Origin: a virus
Direction: 5' to 3' (one strand)
Length of the DNA stretch: 47,190 nucleotides
Virus record (IMG/VR): IMGVR_UViG_3300012936_000026
Span: 1-47,190 of that record
Shown here in pieces: positions 1 to 7,960 of this stretch (its first letter is position 1; the number at the start of each line of letters is the position of its first letter). A program made the translations under genes and the position numbers. The notes below the pieces were generated by a model that had not been told where the DNA came from, ran no database searches, and saw nothing but the letters and a program-made list of their open reading frames with translations.

Positions 1-32
1 ACTGTCATTTTTGATAGTGTTGAAATTGCCAT
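1..32 (-). CDS. gp19: Tail tube protein gp19 (start only, partial)
   Basis: The first 32 bases hold the start of a minus-strand gene, ATG at 32-30, reading MAISTLSKMT before the window edge. An AGGAG ribosome binding site lies about 7 nt upstream, and a late-type promoter element GATAAATA lies at 55-62. In T4-like phages the tail tube gene 19 directly follows sheath gene 18, and here it follows gp18 on the same strand. The identification rests on position and on the start signals; ten residues are too few for a family assignment. Confidence 0.6.
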   Translation of the reverse strand, partial: MAISTLSKMT

Positions 33-54
33 TATATTGCTCCTAATCTAATAT

Positions 55-62
55 TATTTATC
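55..62 (-). promoter_or_regulatory. T4-type late promoter (-10 GATAAATA) for gp19
   Basis: On the minus strand the octamer GATAAATA matches the T4-like late consensus TATAAATA. It lies between the gp18 stop and the gp19 ATG. A start site about 6 nt after the octamer would give a leader of roughly 17 nt with AGGAG in it, like the other late promoters in this window. Confidence 0.6.
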
Positions 63-66
63 ATAA

Positions 67-3000
67 TTACAGTCCTGCTATTTCTCCAGTATTTTTAAGT
101 CTTAGTGGAATGTAAATAAATTCTACAGCCTTAACAGGTTCTACAGCAATATCTAAATATAGCTCGTTCCTGTCAATTCTTGCAGGAGTGTTATTTGATT
201 CATCACAAACAACTAGGAAATCGTATAACGCTCTTTGTCCAACTAATTCAAGTAGTAAGCTCTCAGCTGCCTGCTTGATTTCATCACGTGTAATCTTATC
301 GTTTGGTTCAAACAAGTAAGGCTTAGCAAGCACATTAAGTTGACTTCTTAAGTAAATTACAAGTCTAGCAACATTAATTCTATCTAAAGAACTAGCTGTA
401 AGTTGTCTTGTTTTCTGTCCAAAGTTAACTAATCCTGCGCCTGTAATAAATGTAATTGGGTTTACATTGTTTGCATAAAGCGTGTCTCTTAAACCTTCAT
501 TAAGTGCTACAGATTTAAATTCGCCTTCGCTTGTAATAAAACCTGTTGAACTTGCGTTAGTTATACCACCACGTCTTGTTCCTGCTGGAGCAAACCATGG
601 AAATGAAACTTGATCACTTAATGCAATAGTTCTCATCATCATATGACTTGGTGGAACAACTACGTTGTTTCCAAAGTTGTCACTTGTAAATCCACTTGGA
701 TAAAATACTGCCAAATATGGATCAGTTGTAACAAGTCCTTTGTCATTATCTTCTAATGCGTTGTCTTGGTTAGTAGCCCAGTTGTTAATTTTAGTAGCAT
801 TTGGCTCTAATCTATAAGGTGAATCACCAACTACAAAAGCAGTTAAGCCTCTGTCATAGTTTAGTGATTTCATTTCACCAATTAGTTCTGGATAACCAGG
901 ACATGCCATCATGTTAAAGATTCTTGATTCATCATCTCTAATATCTTCATTGCTGTTAACTAGAGCTTGAAGAGCTTGCACAATAACTTTACGTTGTGCT
1001 TTACGTCCAAAGCTACCTGAACCATCTGCTTGGTTGCCTGACTCAGTTACCCAACGGTCTGCTTTGTAAGCAGCCATGCTTTGATCATTGTATCTTGGGT
1101 TATCTTCAGCTGTGCTAATATAGTTTCTTCTATATTTTTTTACATTGAAGCCACTTCTACGTAGATTGAACAACAACATTCCTTTAGGATATAGTGCAGG
1201 ATCTGGAGCATCTGGATCTACATAATCACTTGCTAGTAAATCTGCAATGTCTCCTGCTTTATCACTGTTTGCACCAGCTGTATTGTATCTAGCATCTGCA
1301 AATAAAATGCCTTCTTCAGTTGTTTGATCACCTGTATCAACAGCAAACCATCTATTTTCTACTGGTAAGTCTGTTCTTGCAGCATTAAACTTGTAAAGTT
1401 TTGGATAATTTTCTAAGTCTGATGTGTCAATCCACAAGTCGCCTGTAACTAGTGCAGTTGCATCACTTTGTGTTGTAGGTGCTGTTGCACTTACGATTGG
1501 TCCTTCTGGATCTGTAGTCTTTGTTGAGTCTGCATCGTAAAATGGACTTGCAGTAGAGCTTTCTCCACTTGATCCGTCATACAAGTAACCAACAAACTCA
1601 CTACCGTTGTGTACCATAATGTCAACTTCATCAACAGTTGAATCATACCATAGTGTACCTTCGGCTGTTGTTGCTGTCACTTCATTATCGCTTGCAGTGT
1701 AAGTTAAAACTCTCCATAAACTTGCTTGAAGTTGTAAAGGATTAGTTGTTCCACTTGTTCCTTGCACATATGAAACACCAGGTGTTCCACTGTTAGCATC
1801 AACAAATGGAGTAATACCTGCTTCTGTAAGCACACCGTTTGTGTCAACAAATTTAATTTCTCCGCCTAAAGCATGAGTAATTGTTACTTTATTTTGTGCG
1901 TTTACTGTAGCACTTACATTTTCAATATTTGCATTGTTAATTGCACCTGCTAGTACAGTAGCATCTGCTACAGCACCTGTGTAAGTTCCTGATACTGTAA
2001 CTGGTGTATTAAATGCTAATTGTGCATTGTCTGTTGAAGCAACAGTAAATGTTGATGTACCAGCACTTATGCTTCCTGCAATAATTTTTGAACTTGTAAT
2101 TGTTGTAGGAGCAATGCCTGTTCTACGGTAAATTTTGAAAGTAGCTAGAGGTTTTGTATCTCCTGCCACATTGCTCAACACATATAAATCACCTGCTAGT
2201 AAGTTTGCTCCGCCGCCGGACTTGTCCATGTTAAATATAGCTTCATTGTTTGAAGCATATATGCTAGGTGAAGAGCTTTCCCAAAGCTGTGTAGTATTAT
2301 TCCATTTTTTCACTACATATTTTGCACCCAAGTTAGGTGTTGTAGTTTTAATCCACACACTACCTGTTGGTCTTGAATATGTATCACTAATTTTATATTC
2401 TGGAATATTAGTATGTTTTGCAATGGTTAACGCTGGAGGATAATATGTTCCAGCAGTAATACCTAATTGTCCAAGTAATGTTGCATCACCACCAATTAAG
2501 ATGTCGCCACCTAGTGTTGAATCGTTTGAAGCACTACCTGTACCGTCGCTGTAAATTTCTAATTTACTGTCAACTGCTTCTGCAGTCACTCCGGTAATTG
2601 CAAGTCCATTAATTGTACTAGCTACATCTGATACTGTATCTGCACCATCAACTGCAACTGATGTACCATTAATAGTAATGTTAGCTGTGCTTAATGTTGG
2701 ATTAGAAGCTGTGCCTTTGATTGTTGGCCAGCTTTTTGCCCACGGATCACTTCCTACTAGTACCCAGTTTCCTGAAGTGTTTCTGTAGAATATTCTATTT
2801 AAAGTTGTTGTAGCAATAACAGCATAGTCGCCTACAGCTCCAACAGTATCGGCAGGAATAAAACCGCTGTAGCCATTGACTCCTAATGAGCCTGTGTTGC
2901 TTGTTTGTGTTTCGTCTGTAATAACAATTGGCACTTTGTTAGAAAATACTTGACCTTTGTCAACAACACTGTCTCCGTTCCATTGCTGGATGCCCCAAAG

Positions 3001-3426
3001 TGTGTTTTTTGTGTCAAACCAATAAGTTCCGTCTTGTGGATTTGCAGCCGGTGCTGTTACAGAAGCTTCAAGTTGCCCTAAGTCTATATCTGCTCTTACA
3101 ACATAAGCTCTGTTTGCTATACCCAAATATGAGTATGCAGCTTGTAATCCATATTCGTTTAATTCACTTCCATGAATTGGATTATTGTTTGTATCTGTTT
3201 TGAAGAGTGGATCTCCAAAAGTGTCAACTAAATCTCTTTGTGATGTTAATAAGTACGGTGTTCCAGCTGTTGCTGCTGTAGTTCCTGGTGCTGTACCAGT
3301 TCCTGCACCGTTTGTTTTATTTGATGCCGAAGCAACAAAAATCATTGGTAGGGTACCTGGTTCAGCCGGTGTATAAAAACTTTCGTCTACAACGCTTACC
3401 TGTACGCCTGGTGATACTAATGCCAT
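67..3426 (-). CDS. gp18: Contractile tail sheath protein gp18, enlarged
   Basis: This is the subunit of the contractile sheath that surrounds the tail tube and drives DNA delivery. The N-terminus (MALVSPGVQVSVVDES) and the C-terminal part (LFNLRRSGFNVKKYRRNYI near residue 745, then the segment ending in RLKNTGEIAGL) are typical of T4-like gp18. T4 gp18 is about 660 aa, whereas this protein is 1119 aa. The extra length lies between roughly residues 115 and 700 and reads as Thr/Gly/Ser-rich beta repeats with phrases such as TLWYDSTVDEVDIMVHNG, so it probably forms surface-exposed domains on the sheath. The start is fixed by AGGAG 7 nt upstream of the ATG. A late-type CTAAATA lies at 3482-3488. 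gp19 follows downstream. Confidence 0.93.
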   Translation of the reverse strand: MALVSPGVQVSVVDESFYTPAEPGTLPMIFVASASNKTNGAGTGTAPGTTAATAGTPYLLTSQRDLVDTFGDPLFKTDTNNNPIHGSELNEYGLQAAYSYLGIANRAYVVRADIDLGQLEASVTAPAANPQDGTYWFDTKNTLWGIQQWNGDSVVDKGQVFSNKVPIVITDETQTSNTGSLGVNGYSGFIPADTVGAVGDYAVIATTTLNRIFYRNTSGNWVLVGSDPWAKSWPTIKGTASNPTLSTANITINGTSVAVDGADTVSDVASTINGLAITGVTAEAVDSKLEIYSDGTGSASNDSTLGGDILIGGDATLLGQLGITAGTYYPPALTIAKHTNIPEYKISDTYSRPTGSVWIKTTTPNLGAKYVVKKWNNTTQLWESSSPSIYASNNEAIFNMDKSGGGANLLAGDLYVLSNVAGDTKPLATFKIYRRTGIAPTTITSSKIIAGSISAGTSTFTVASTDNAQLAFNTPVTVSGTYTGAVADATVLAGAINNANIENVSATVNAQNKVTITHALGGEIKFVDTNGVLTEAGITPFVDANSGTPGVSYVQGTSGTTNPLQLQASLWRVLTYTASDNEVTATTAEGTLWYDSTVDEVDIMVHNGSEFVGYLYDGSSGESSTASPFYDADSTKTTDPEGPIVSATAPTTQSDATALVTGDLWIDTSDLENYPKLYKFNAARTDLPVENRWFAVDTGDQTTEEGILFADARYNTAGANSDKAGDIADLLASDYVDPDAPDPALYPKGMLLFNLRRSGFNVKKYRRNYISTAEDNPRYNDQSMAAYKADRWVTESGNQADGSGSFGRKAQRKVIVQALQALVNSNEDIRDDESRIFNMMACPGYPELIGEMKSLNYDRGLTAFVVGDSPYRLEPNATKINNWATNQDNALEDNDKGLVTTDPYLAVFYPSGFTSDNFGNNVVVPPSHMMMRTIALSDQVSFPWFAPAGTRRGGITNASSTGFITSEGEFKSVALNEGLRDTLYANNVNPITFITGAGLVNFGQKTRQLTASSLDRINVARLVIYLRSQLNVLAKPYLFEPNDKITRDEIKQAAESLLLELVGQRALYDFLVVCDESNNTPARIDRNELYLDIAVEPVKAVEFIYIPLRLKNTGEIAGL

Positions 3427-3443
3427 TTTAAATCTCCTGCCAT
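3417..3443 (-). CDS. Possible 8-codon leader ORF overlapping gp18 start
   Basis: Upstream of gp18, and in another frame, an ATG at 3443-3441 is preceded by GGAG at a good distance. It encodes MAGDLKWH followed by TAG at 3419-3417, so it ends inside the first codons of gp18. Its second and third codons contain the gp18 ribosome binding site. It could couple translation to gp18 or only be a second loading site. It may also be chance, and there is no homology to support it. Confidence 0.25.
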   Translation of the reverse strand: MAGDLKWH

Positions 3444-3481
3444 GTTAATATTCTCCGTATGGGACATAATCATTCTACTAG

Positions 3482-3488
3482 TATTTAG
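3482..3488 (-). promoter_or_regulatory. Candidate late promoter (CTAAATA) for gp18
   Basis: The minus strand reads GCTAAATACT about 56 nt upstream of the gp18 ATG, a one-base variant of the late octamer. The leader (about 49 nt) would be longer than for other late genes here and would contain two Shine-Dalgarno/ATG pairs. Confidence 0.45.
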
Positions 3489-3556
3489 CAAAATAATCTT
3501 AAAATAGACTATCAAATGTTGTAAAAAAGGGGTGATAAAGGTGAGCTAAATACACT

Positions 3557-3892
3557 ATGAGACCATTATGTAAATGTGGACAGCATCCTGCCGCTATAAA
3601 TTATAGAAAAGGTAAAAAAATATACTATAGAAAGTTATGCGAAAGATGTTTGCGTCATGGACTTAATCATGGTATACCAAAATGGAAACAGGTAGGATAT
3701 GAAAAGAAATCTCAATGTGAAAAATGCGGATACAAAAGCAAGCACTTTGAACAATTTAATGTATTCCACATTGACGGCAATCTTAATAATTGTCACTATT
3801 CTAATTTAAAAACTATTTGTGCAAACTGCCAAAGAACTTTACATAAAGAAGGATCTAGATGGAAGCAAGGTGATCTCTCACCAGACTTTTAA
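3557..3892 (+). CDS. HNH endonuclease-like zinc protein
   Basis: A 111-aa protein with zinc-binding pairs C28-x2-C31, C54-x2-C57 and C88-x2-C91, and an HNH-type core: H71-I-D73-G, then N77/N78, N83-L, then the CANC pair and H96. Small proteins of this kind in T4-like marine phages are free-standing HNH nucleases, often homing endonucleases that cut a related phage lacking the gene. It is the only plus-strand gene in this part and its 3' end overlaps the convergent dNMP kinase by 38 bp. AAGGTGAG lies upstream at a somewhat long spacing of about 12 nt from the ATG. Function as a homing nuclease is inferred. Confidence 0.75.
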   Translation: MRPLCKCGQHPAAINYRKGKKIYYRKLCERCLRHGLNHGIPKWKQVGYEKKSQCEKCGYKSKHFEQFNVFHIDGNLNNCHYSNLKTICANCQRTLHKEGSRWKQGDLSPDF

Positions 3893-4448
3893 GATCTTCA
3901 AGCGTACTATCATTAGCTAATACATAATCCATTTGTACATTTGCCCAGGCCCATTCAGACTTATGTACATCTGCAGGTTCTTGCCCTAAATCCTTATAAA
4001 GTCTAAACCATAAAGGATCTGGTCCTCTACGCACTTGACAGATTTTACCACCTAATGATCTAATCATTTTTGCTTCATTTTCAAATCGTACATCAGGGAT
4101 AACATAATTTTGTTCTGGATTTTTTTGTAATTCTTGCTTTACAAGGCTTACCCATATACCATCATAAAATCCGTTACGCATACAATCTGTACCAAACAGT
4201 TGTAACACTAAACGAGGTGTAATTTCATTGCCTGTTTCTTGAGTCCAAAATTCGTCTTTTTGTTCACGCCATTTTCTAGATTCGGCATTGTCGCCTTCTA
4301 ACATCTGCCTATCCCAGCCAAATACAGAAGCAACACCGTCTTTCAGTTTATCTGCAAAAGACAGTTTAATATAATTATGTTCTTGTACTAGAATATCAGC
4401 TACAGAGCCTTTACCTGATCCGATCAGTCCACAAATACCAATAATCAT
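3855..4448 (-). CDS. Deoxynucleoside monophosphate kinase-like
   Basis: A 197-aa P-loop kinase. The Walker A motif is G7-L-I-G-S-G-K13-G-S at the extreme N-terminus. The LSFADKLKDGVASVFGWDR segment and the later VIPDVRFENEA segment are typical of phage dNMP kinases (T4 gene 1 type), which convert dNMPs to dNDPs to feed phage DNA synthesis. It lies between structural genes yet has its own promoter: a consensus sigma-70 promoter sits 26-54 nt upstream of its ATG, and AAAGGAT precedes the start. Early expression by host RNA polymerase is therefore likely, unlike the late neighbours. Its 3' end overlaps the convergent HNH gene. Confidence 0.88.
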   Translation of the reverse strand: MIIGICGLIGSGKGSVADILVQEHNYIKLSFADKLKDGVASVFGWDRQMLEGDNAESRKWREQKDEFWTQETGNEITPRLVLQLFGTDCMRNGFYDGIWVSLVKQELQKNPEQNYVIPDVRFENEAKMIRSLGGKICQVRRGPDPLWFRLYKDLGQEPADVHKSEWAWANVQMDYVLANDSTLEDLKSLVRDHLASI

Positions 4449-4473
4449 ATGAATATCCTTTAGTTATCATATT

Positions 4474-4502
4474 ATTATATACAATTATGTTTGATTTGTC
4501 AA
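4474..4502 (-). promoter_or_regulatory. Consensus sigma-70 promoter for dNMP kinase
   Basis: On the minus strand TTGACA (4502-4497) and TATAAT (4479-4474) are separated by exactly 17 nt. Both hexamers match the bacterial sigma-70 consensus at every position. The predicted start lies near 4467, leaving a leader of about 19 nt that carries AAAGGAT before the dNMP kinase ATG. This is the best bacterial-type promoter I saw in the window. Confidence 0.85.
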
Positions 4503-4509
4503 GTGGATT

Positions 4510-5268
4510 TTAGCCTATGGTGAAGCCGTATCCCATACCGCCCGGTACTGCTGTTGAAACTTCTTGTTCTAATTTTTCCATTTCTTGTGCGGCTTCGTTT
4601 TTGAGAGTGTCACCATTTAATTGACCGCCACCTTGTGGTCCTGCAATAGTAGCAAATTTGCTTCTGGCCTCTCCTAGCATATATTTACATGTTGCTACAG
4701 TGTAATCTTTAATCCACTGTACAGCCAAATAATCATCTAAAAGTTGTTCGTCTGGTCTATAATTATAGCAAAAAAGTAAAAGTGTTTCTTCTGCTCTAGG
4801 ACGTTGTAACAATGTTAATTTCTTTGTAGTCCTATTCCATTTAAATTCTATAAATGATCCAAACATTCTACCTACTAATTCTTGATATTGAGAAAAGTAA
4901 TCATATGTAGCAAGTCCTCCTAAATTACTAGAACTAAGCAAATAAGTATTAGTGTATGCTAAGTTAAATGGTTCAAAAAGTGTACCACCGTCGCCTCCAC
5001 CTGTACGTGATCCTATGCTTCTTCTAAATAATCTTCTTACTTCTATTACTTCGCTAGGCAATGTATAAGCATTTTGATCCACTACAGTTGGCATAAACAT
5101 ATAAGATTCTTCAACAGAATTATCAGAACGTTGTCTAAATCTAGTAAGAGCTTTTGTTAATGCTGTTTCATAATGAACTGGATCTAGTTCAACGTCGACC
5201 ATTCCACCGCCTAACATAGCGTTTACATAGTCAAATACTTCTTGTTTCTTTGTAGATAATGTTGCCAT
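4510..5268 (-). CDS. gp13: Neck protein gp13
   Basis: A 252-aa head-completion/neck protein that with gp14 closes the filled head and provides the tail docking surface. The family signature is in the C-terminal half: IKDYTVATCKYMLGEARSKF, then PQGGGQLNGDTLKNEA and a helical EKLEQEV, ending in GYGFTIG. This parallels the T4 gp13 segment with GVTLNG and a terminal GFxxG. The first in-frame start further upstream is a TTG at 5283, but ATG 5268 is the better choice because GGAG lies 9 nt before it and that GGAG would fall inside the longer reading. A late promoter GATAAATA at 5287-5294 gives a leader of about 13 nt that begins at the ribosome binding site. gp14 is divergent rather than downstream. 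Confidence 0.85.
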   Translation of the reverse strand: MATLSTKKQEVFDYVNAMLGGGMVDVELDPVHYETALTKALTRFRQRSDNSVEESYMFMPTVVDQNAYTLPSEVIEVRRLFRRSIGSRTGGGDGGTLFEPFNLAYTNTYLLSSSNLGGLATYDYFSQYQELVGRMFGSFIEFKWNRTTKKLTLLQRPRAEETLLLFCYNYRPDEQLLDDYLAVQWIKDYTVATCKYMLGEARSKFATIAGPQGGGQLNGDTLKNEAAQEMEKLEQEVSTAVPGGMGYGFTIG

Positions 5269-5286
5269 ATGTAGTTTCTCCAATAG

Positions 5287-5294
5287 TATTTATC
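5287..5294 (-). promoter_or_regulatory. Late promoter (GATAAATA) for gp13
   Basis: The minus-strand octamer is GATAAATA. Transcription starting 6 nt downstream would begin at about 5281, placing GGAG at the 5' end of a 13-nt leader for gp13. It forms the left arm of a perfect inverted repeat with the plus-strand element at 5299-5306. Confidence 0.7.
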
Positions 5295-5298
5295 GTAA

Positions 5299-5306
5299 GA
5301 TAAATA
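5299..5306 (+). promoter_or_regulatory. Late promoter (GATAAATA) for gp14, divergent
   Basis: The plus-strand octamer GATAAATA is the right arm of the palindrome and lies 4 nt from the minus-strand copy. With the usual late spacing the +1 base falls on or next to the gp14 ATG at 5312, implying a leaderless or near-leaderless message. No Shine-Dalgarno sequence is visible for gp14. Confidence 0.55.
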
Positions 5307-5311
5307 TGTTT

Positions 5312-6475
5312 ATGCCAAGACTATCATTATACAAACCTGAAAAAGGCAAAGATTTCGAATTTATAGACAACAGGATCTATGAGATGTTTACTGTTGGTGG
5401 TACTGATGTAAATGTACACAAGTATCTAGGACCAAAAGAAATAGAGACAGCTCAAGCTACAGCAGATGTTCCAAAATACGATGTCATTGCAGAAACTAAT
5501 ATACAAGATCTACTGTTTTTAGAAAATAGAGACAGAAAATATGATCCTGATATTTACACTTTACGTGGAATCTATAACGTTCAAGATATAGATTTTAACT
5601 TATCTCAATTTGGATTGTTTTTAAGCAATGACACTTTGTTTATGACAATGCACATAAATTCAACTGTAAAAACTTTAGGTAGAAAAATTATGTCAGGAGA
5701 TGTAATTGAATTACCACACTTACGTGATGAATATGCTCTAAATGATTTTGAAACTGCTATGAAAAGGTTTTACGTAGTTGAAGAAGTAAGCAGAGCTTCA
5801 GAAGGTTACAGTCCAACATGGTATCCTCATTTGTACAGAGTGAAACTGAAACAGATTATGGACAGTCAAGAATACAAAGATATTTTTGATAAACCAGCTG
5901 ATGAAGAAGCTCCAGGAGGAGATACACTCAGAGATCTTTTATCTAACTACAATAAACAAGTTGAAATAAATGATGCTGTAGTAAAACAAGCCGAATCAGA
6001 TGCTGCTAAAAGCGGATATGACACTACGAATTTATTTACTTTAGAAGTAGATGAAACTGGCAAGGTTGATATTGTAACTACAGATACAGCTGATCTTGAT
6101 GCTAGTACACAAAATGAGCTTGCAGACAGAGTCATGCAAACTCCAAAAAGAGAAGGCTATGATGGTTATCTTTTAGGAGACGGTATTGCACCTAACGGAG
6201 AAGCGTTTGGACATGGAATTAGTTTTCCAACAGCTCAAGTAGAAGGTGATTATTTTTTAAGGACGGATATGTTACCTAATAGATTATTTAGATATGATGG
6301 CAGACGTTGGGTCAAAATAGAGGATTCAGTAAGAATGGATATGACTCAAACAAATACTAGATCGACACAGAAAAGTAGCTTTGTTAATAACACCAAGACA
6401 GATAATATTGGTGGTGAAGTTGTACAAGAAAGACAAAGTCTATCTAAAGCACTTAAACCTAAGGCAGACAACTAA
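5312..6475 (+). CDS. gp14: Neck protein gp14
   Basis: A 387-aa neck protein that acts with gp13 at the head-tail junction. The recognisable core is in the N-terminal half: ENRDRKYDPDIY near residues 73-84, FNLSQFGLFLSNDTLF, GDVIELPHLRDEYALNDF, then YSPTWYPHLYRVKLKQIMDS. This pattern is typical of gp14 in marine T4-like phages. The C-terminal part carries a GDYFLRTDMLPNRLFRYDGR segment of the YDG-W type found in several virion proteins here. ATG 5306 is in frame but its A is the last base of the promoter octamer, so ATG 5312 (MPRLSLYKPEKGKDF) is preferred. Its stop overlaps the gp15 start as TAATG. Confidence 0.85.
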   Translation: MPRLSLYKPEKGKDFEFIDNRIYEMFTVGGTDVNVHKYLGPKEIETAQATADVPKYDVIAETNIQDLLFLENRDRKYDPDIYTLRGIYNVQDIDFNLSQFGLFLSNDTLFMTMHINSTVKTLGRKIMSGDVIELPHLRDEYALNDFETAMKRFYVVEEVSRASEGYSPTWYPHLYRVKLKQIMDSQEYKDIFDKPADEEAPGGDTLRDLLSNYNKQVEINDAVVKQAESDAAKSGYDTTNLFTLEVDETGKVDIVTTDTADLDASTQNELADRVMQTPKREGYDGYLLGDGIAPNGEAFGHGISFPTAQVEGDYFLRTDMLPNRLFRYDGRRWVKIEDSVRMDMTQTNTRSTQKSSFVNNTKTDNIGGEVVQERQSLSKALKPKADN

Positions 6476-7947
6476 TGCAACACTTTTATGATGGACAGAT
6501 TAGAAGATATATTACACAAATTGTAAGACTGTTAAGTAATTTTTCTTATAAAGATAGTCAAGGTAATTTAGTACAAATTCCTGTGTTATACGGTGATATG
6601 ACACGACAAGTAGCGTCAATTATTAACGACAATTCGGAAAATAAAGTTCCTAGTGCACCTAGAATGGCTGTATATATTACTGCATTAGAATTAGATGGTG
6701 CAAGATTAGCAGATAGTAGTTATGTGAGTAAACTTAATATTAGAGAACGTGCATATGATGAAGAGGGCAAAGAATATCTAAACACACAAGGAAAAAATTA
6801 CACTGTAGAAAGACTTATGCCTACACCATATAATCTAAGTGTAAATGTAGATGTATGGAGTACAAATACAGATCAAAAATTACAAATACTTGAACAGATT
6901 TTAATGTTGTTTAATCCTAGTTTAGAAATACAAACTACTGATAATTATGTTGATTGGACCAGTCTTAGTGTGGTAAACTTGACAAGTACTACTTTTAGTA
7001 GTAGATCTATTCCTATGGGTACTGAAACTGAGATTGATGTTGCAACACTAGGATTTACAACACCAATATATATTTCTCCACCAACAAAAGTTAAGAGATT
7101 AGGAGTTGTTACAAATATTGTTACAAGCATATTTGATGAAAGCAAAGGTACTATTAACTTAGAATTATCTAATCCACAACTACTACAATTTGCAGATACA
7201 AGTAAACCACAAGCAACAGGAAAAGCAAAAGTTAGTATAGATGATGACGGTAATGTAGCTACAGAATTTGATACAATGACGTCAGGTAAAACCGGCACTT
7301 CTATCTTTACAAATACAACTTATCATAATTATGATTTATTAGTGTTAGGCAACACAATAAAATTAATAGATAATGGTATAGCTGGAAAACGTAGCTGGCC
7401 GGAATATCTCAAAGCACACGGAGGAGATGGAATATTTCAATCAGGTATTACTGAAGTACGCTTAGATAGATCTGATTTAGATAATGAAATAGTTGGTTAC
7501 TTAGCTCTTACTACACTAGATGATTATACAATGACTGTAAATTGGGACAGTGATACTTTACCTACTGATACTATCATTACAGGACCTAGTGGTGACAACA
7601 GCAAAATTAATTTTATAATAGATCCATTAAAGACAAGCCCAGTAAATTTAAAACAAACAGGCACTAGAATTTTATTATTAGACGAGTCAATAGGAGATCC
7701 AAGCAACGAAGATGGAGCAGATGCTTGGAAAAATGCAGATGGTAGTGACTTTGTTGCAAGTGCTAATGACATAGTAGAATGGAGTGGCACTAAATGGAGT
7801 ATTGTATTTGATGCAAGTAGTAAAACTACAGAAACTATTTACACTACAAATCTTAACACAGGTGTGCAATATAAATGGACTGGCACAGAATGGTTATTAG
7901 CATTTGAAGGTGAATATCCACATGGGACTTGGCGTTTAAAGTTCTAA
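6475..7947 (+). CDS. gp15: Tail terminator/sheath stabilizer gp15, extended
   Basis: A 490-aa protein. Residues 1-190 match the conserved gp15 core: MQHFYDGQIRRYITQIV, PVLYGDMTRQVASII, PSAPRMAVYITALELDG, RLMPTPYNLSVNVDVW, and LQILEQILMLFNPSLEIQTT. In T4, gp15 (272 aa) caps the tube and sheath and connects the tail to the neck. Here about 200 extra C-terminal residues follow, ending in YKWTGTEWLLAFEGEYPHG, so the tail terminator probably carries an extra beta domain. The start is coupled to gp14 by a TAATG overlap. Marine T4-like gp15 proteins are often longer than T4's, but the role of the extension is unknown. Confidence 0.85.
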   Translation: MQHFYDGQIRRYITQIVRLLSNFSYKDSQGNLVQIPVLYGDMTRQVASIINDNSENKVPSAPRMAVYITALELDGARLADSSYVSKLNIRERAYDEEGKEYLNTQGKNYTVERLMPTPYNLSVNVDVWSTNTDQKLQILEQILMLFNPSLEIQTTDNYVDWTSLSVVNLTSTTFSSRSIPMGTETEIDVATLGFTTPIYISPPTKVKRLGVVTNIVTSIFDESKGTINLELSNPQLLQFADTSKPQATGKAKVSIDDDGNVATEFDTMTSGKTGTSIFTNTTYHNYDLLVLGNTIKLIDNGIAGKRSWPEYLKAHGGDGIFQSGITEVRLDRSDLDNEIVGYLALTTLDDYTMTVNWDSDTLPTDTIITGPSGDNSKINFIIDPLKTSPVNLKQTGTRILLLDESIGDPSNEDGADAWKNADGSDFVASANDIVEWSGTKWSIVFDASSKTTETIYTTNLNTGVQYKWTGTEWLLAFEGEYPHGTWRLKF

Positions 7948-7960
7948 GATAATTACATAT

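Larger units (their letters stand above)
5287..5306. repeat. 20-bp palindrome formed by two late promoters
   Basis: TATTTATC, a 4-nt spacer, then GATAAATA: an exact 8-bp inverted repeat. Each arm is a late -10 element pointing outward, toward gp13 and gp14. Two polymerases could not occupy the two arms at once. Confidence 0.8.

Noticed and set aside
3546-3552. Plus-strand CTAAATA as a late promoter for the HNH gene
   Set aside because: It lies only 4 nt before the ATG, between the AAGGTGAG ribosome binding site and the start. A start site at that distance would remove the binding site and may remove the ATG. Probably chance in AT-rich DNA.
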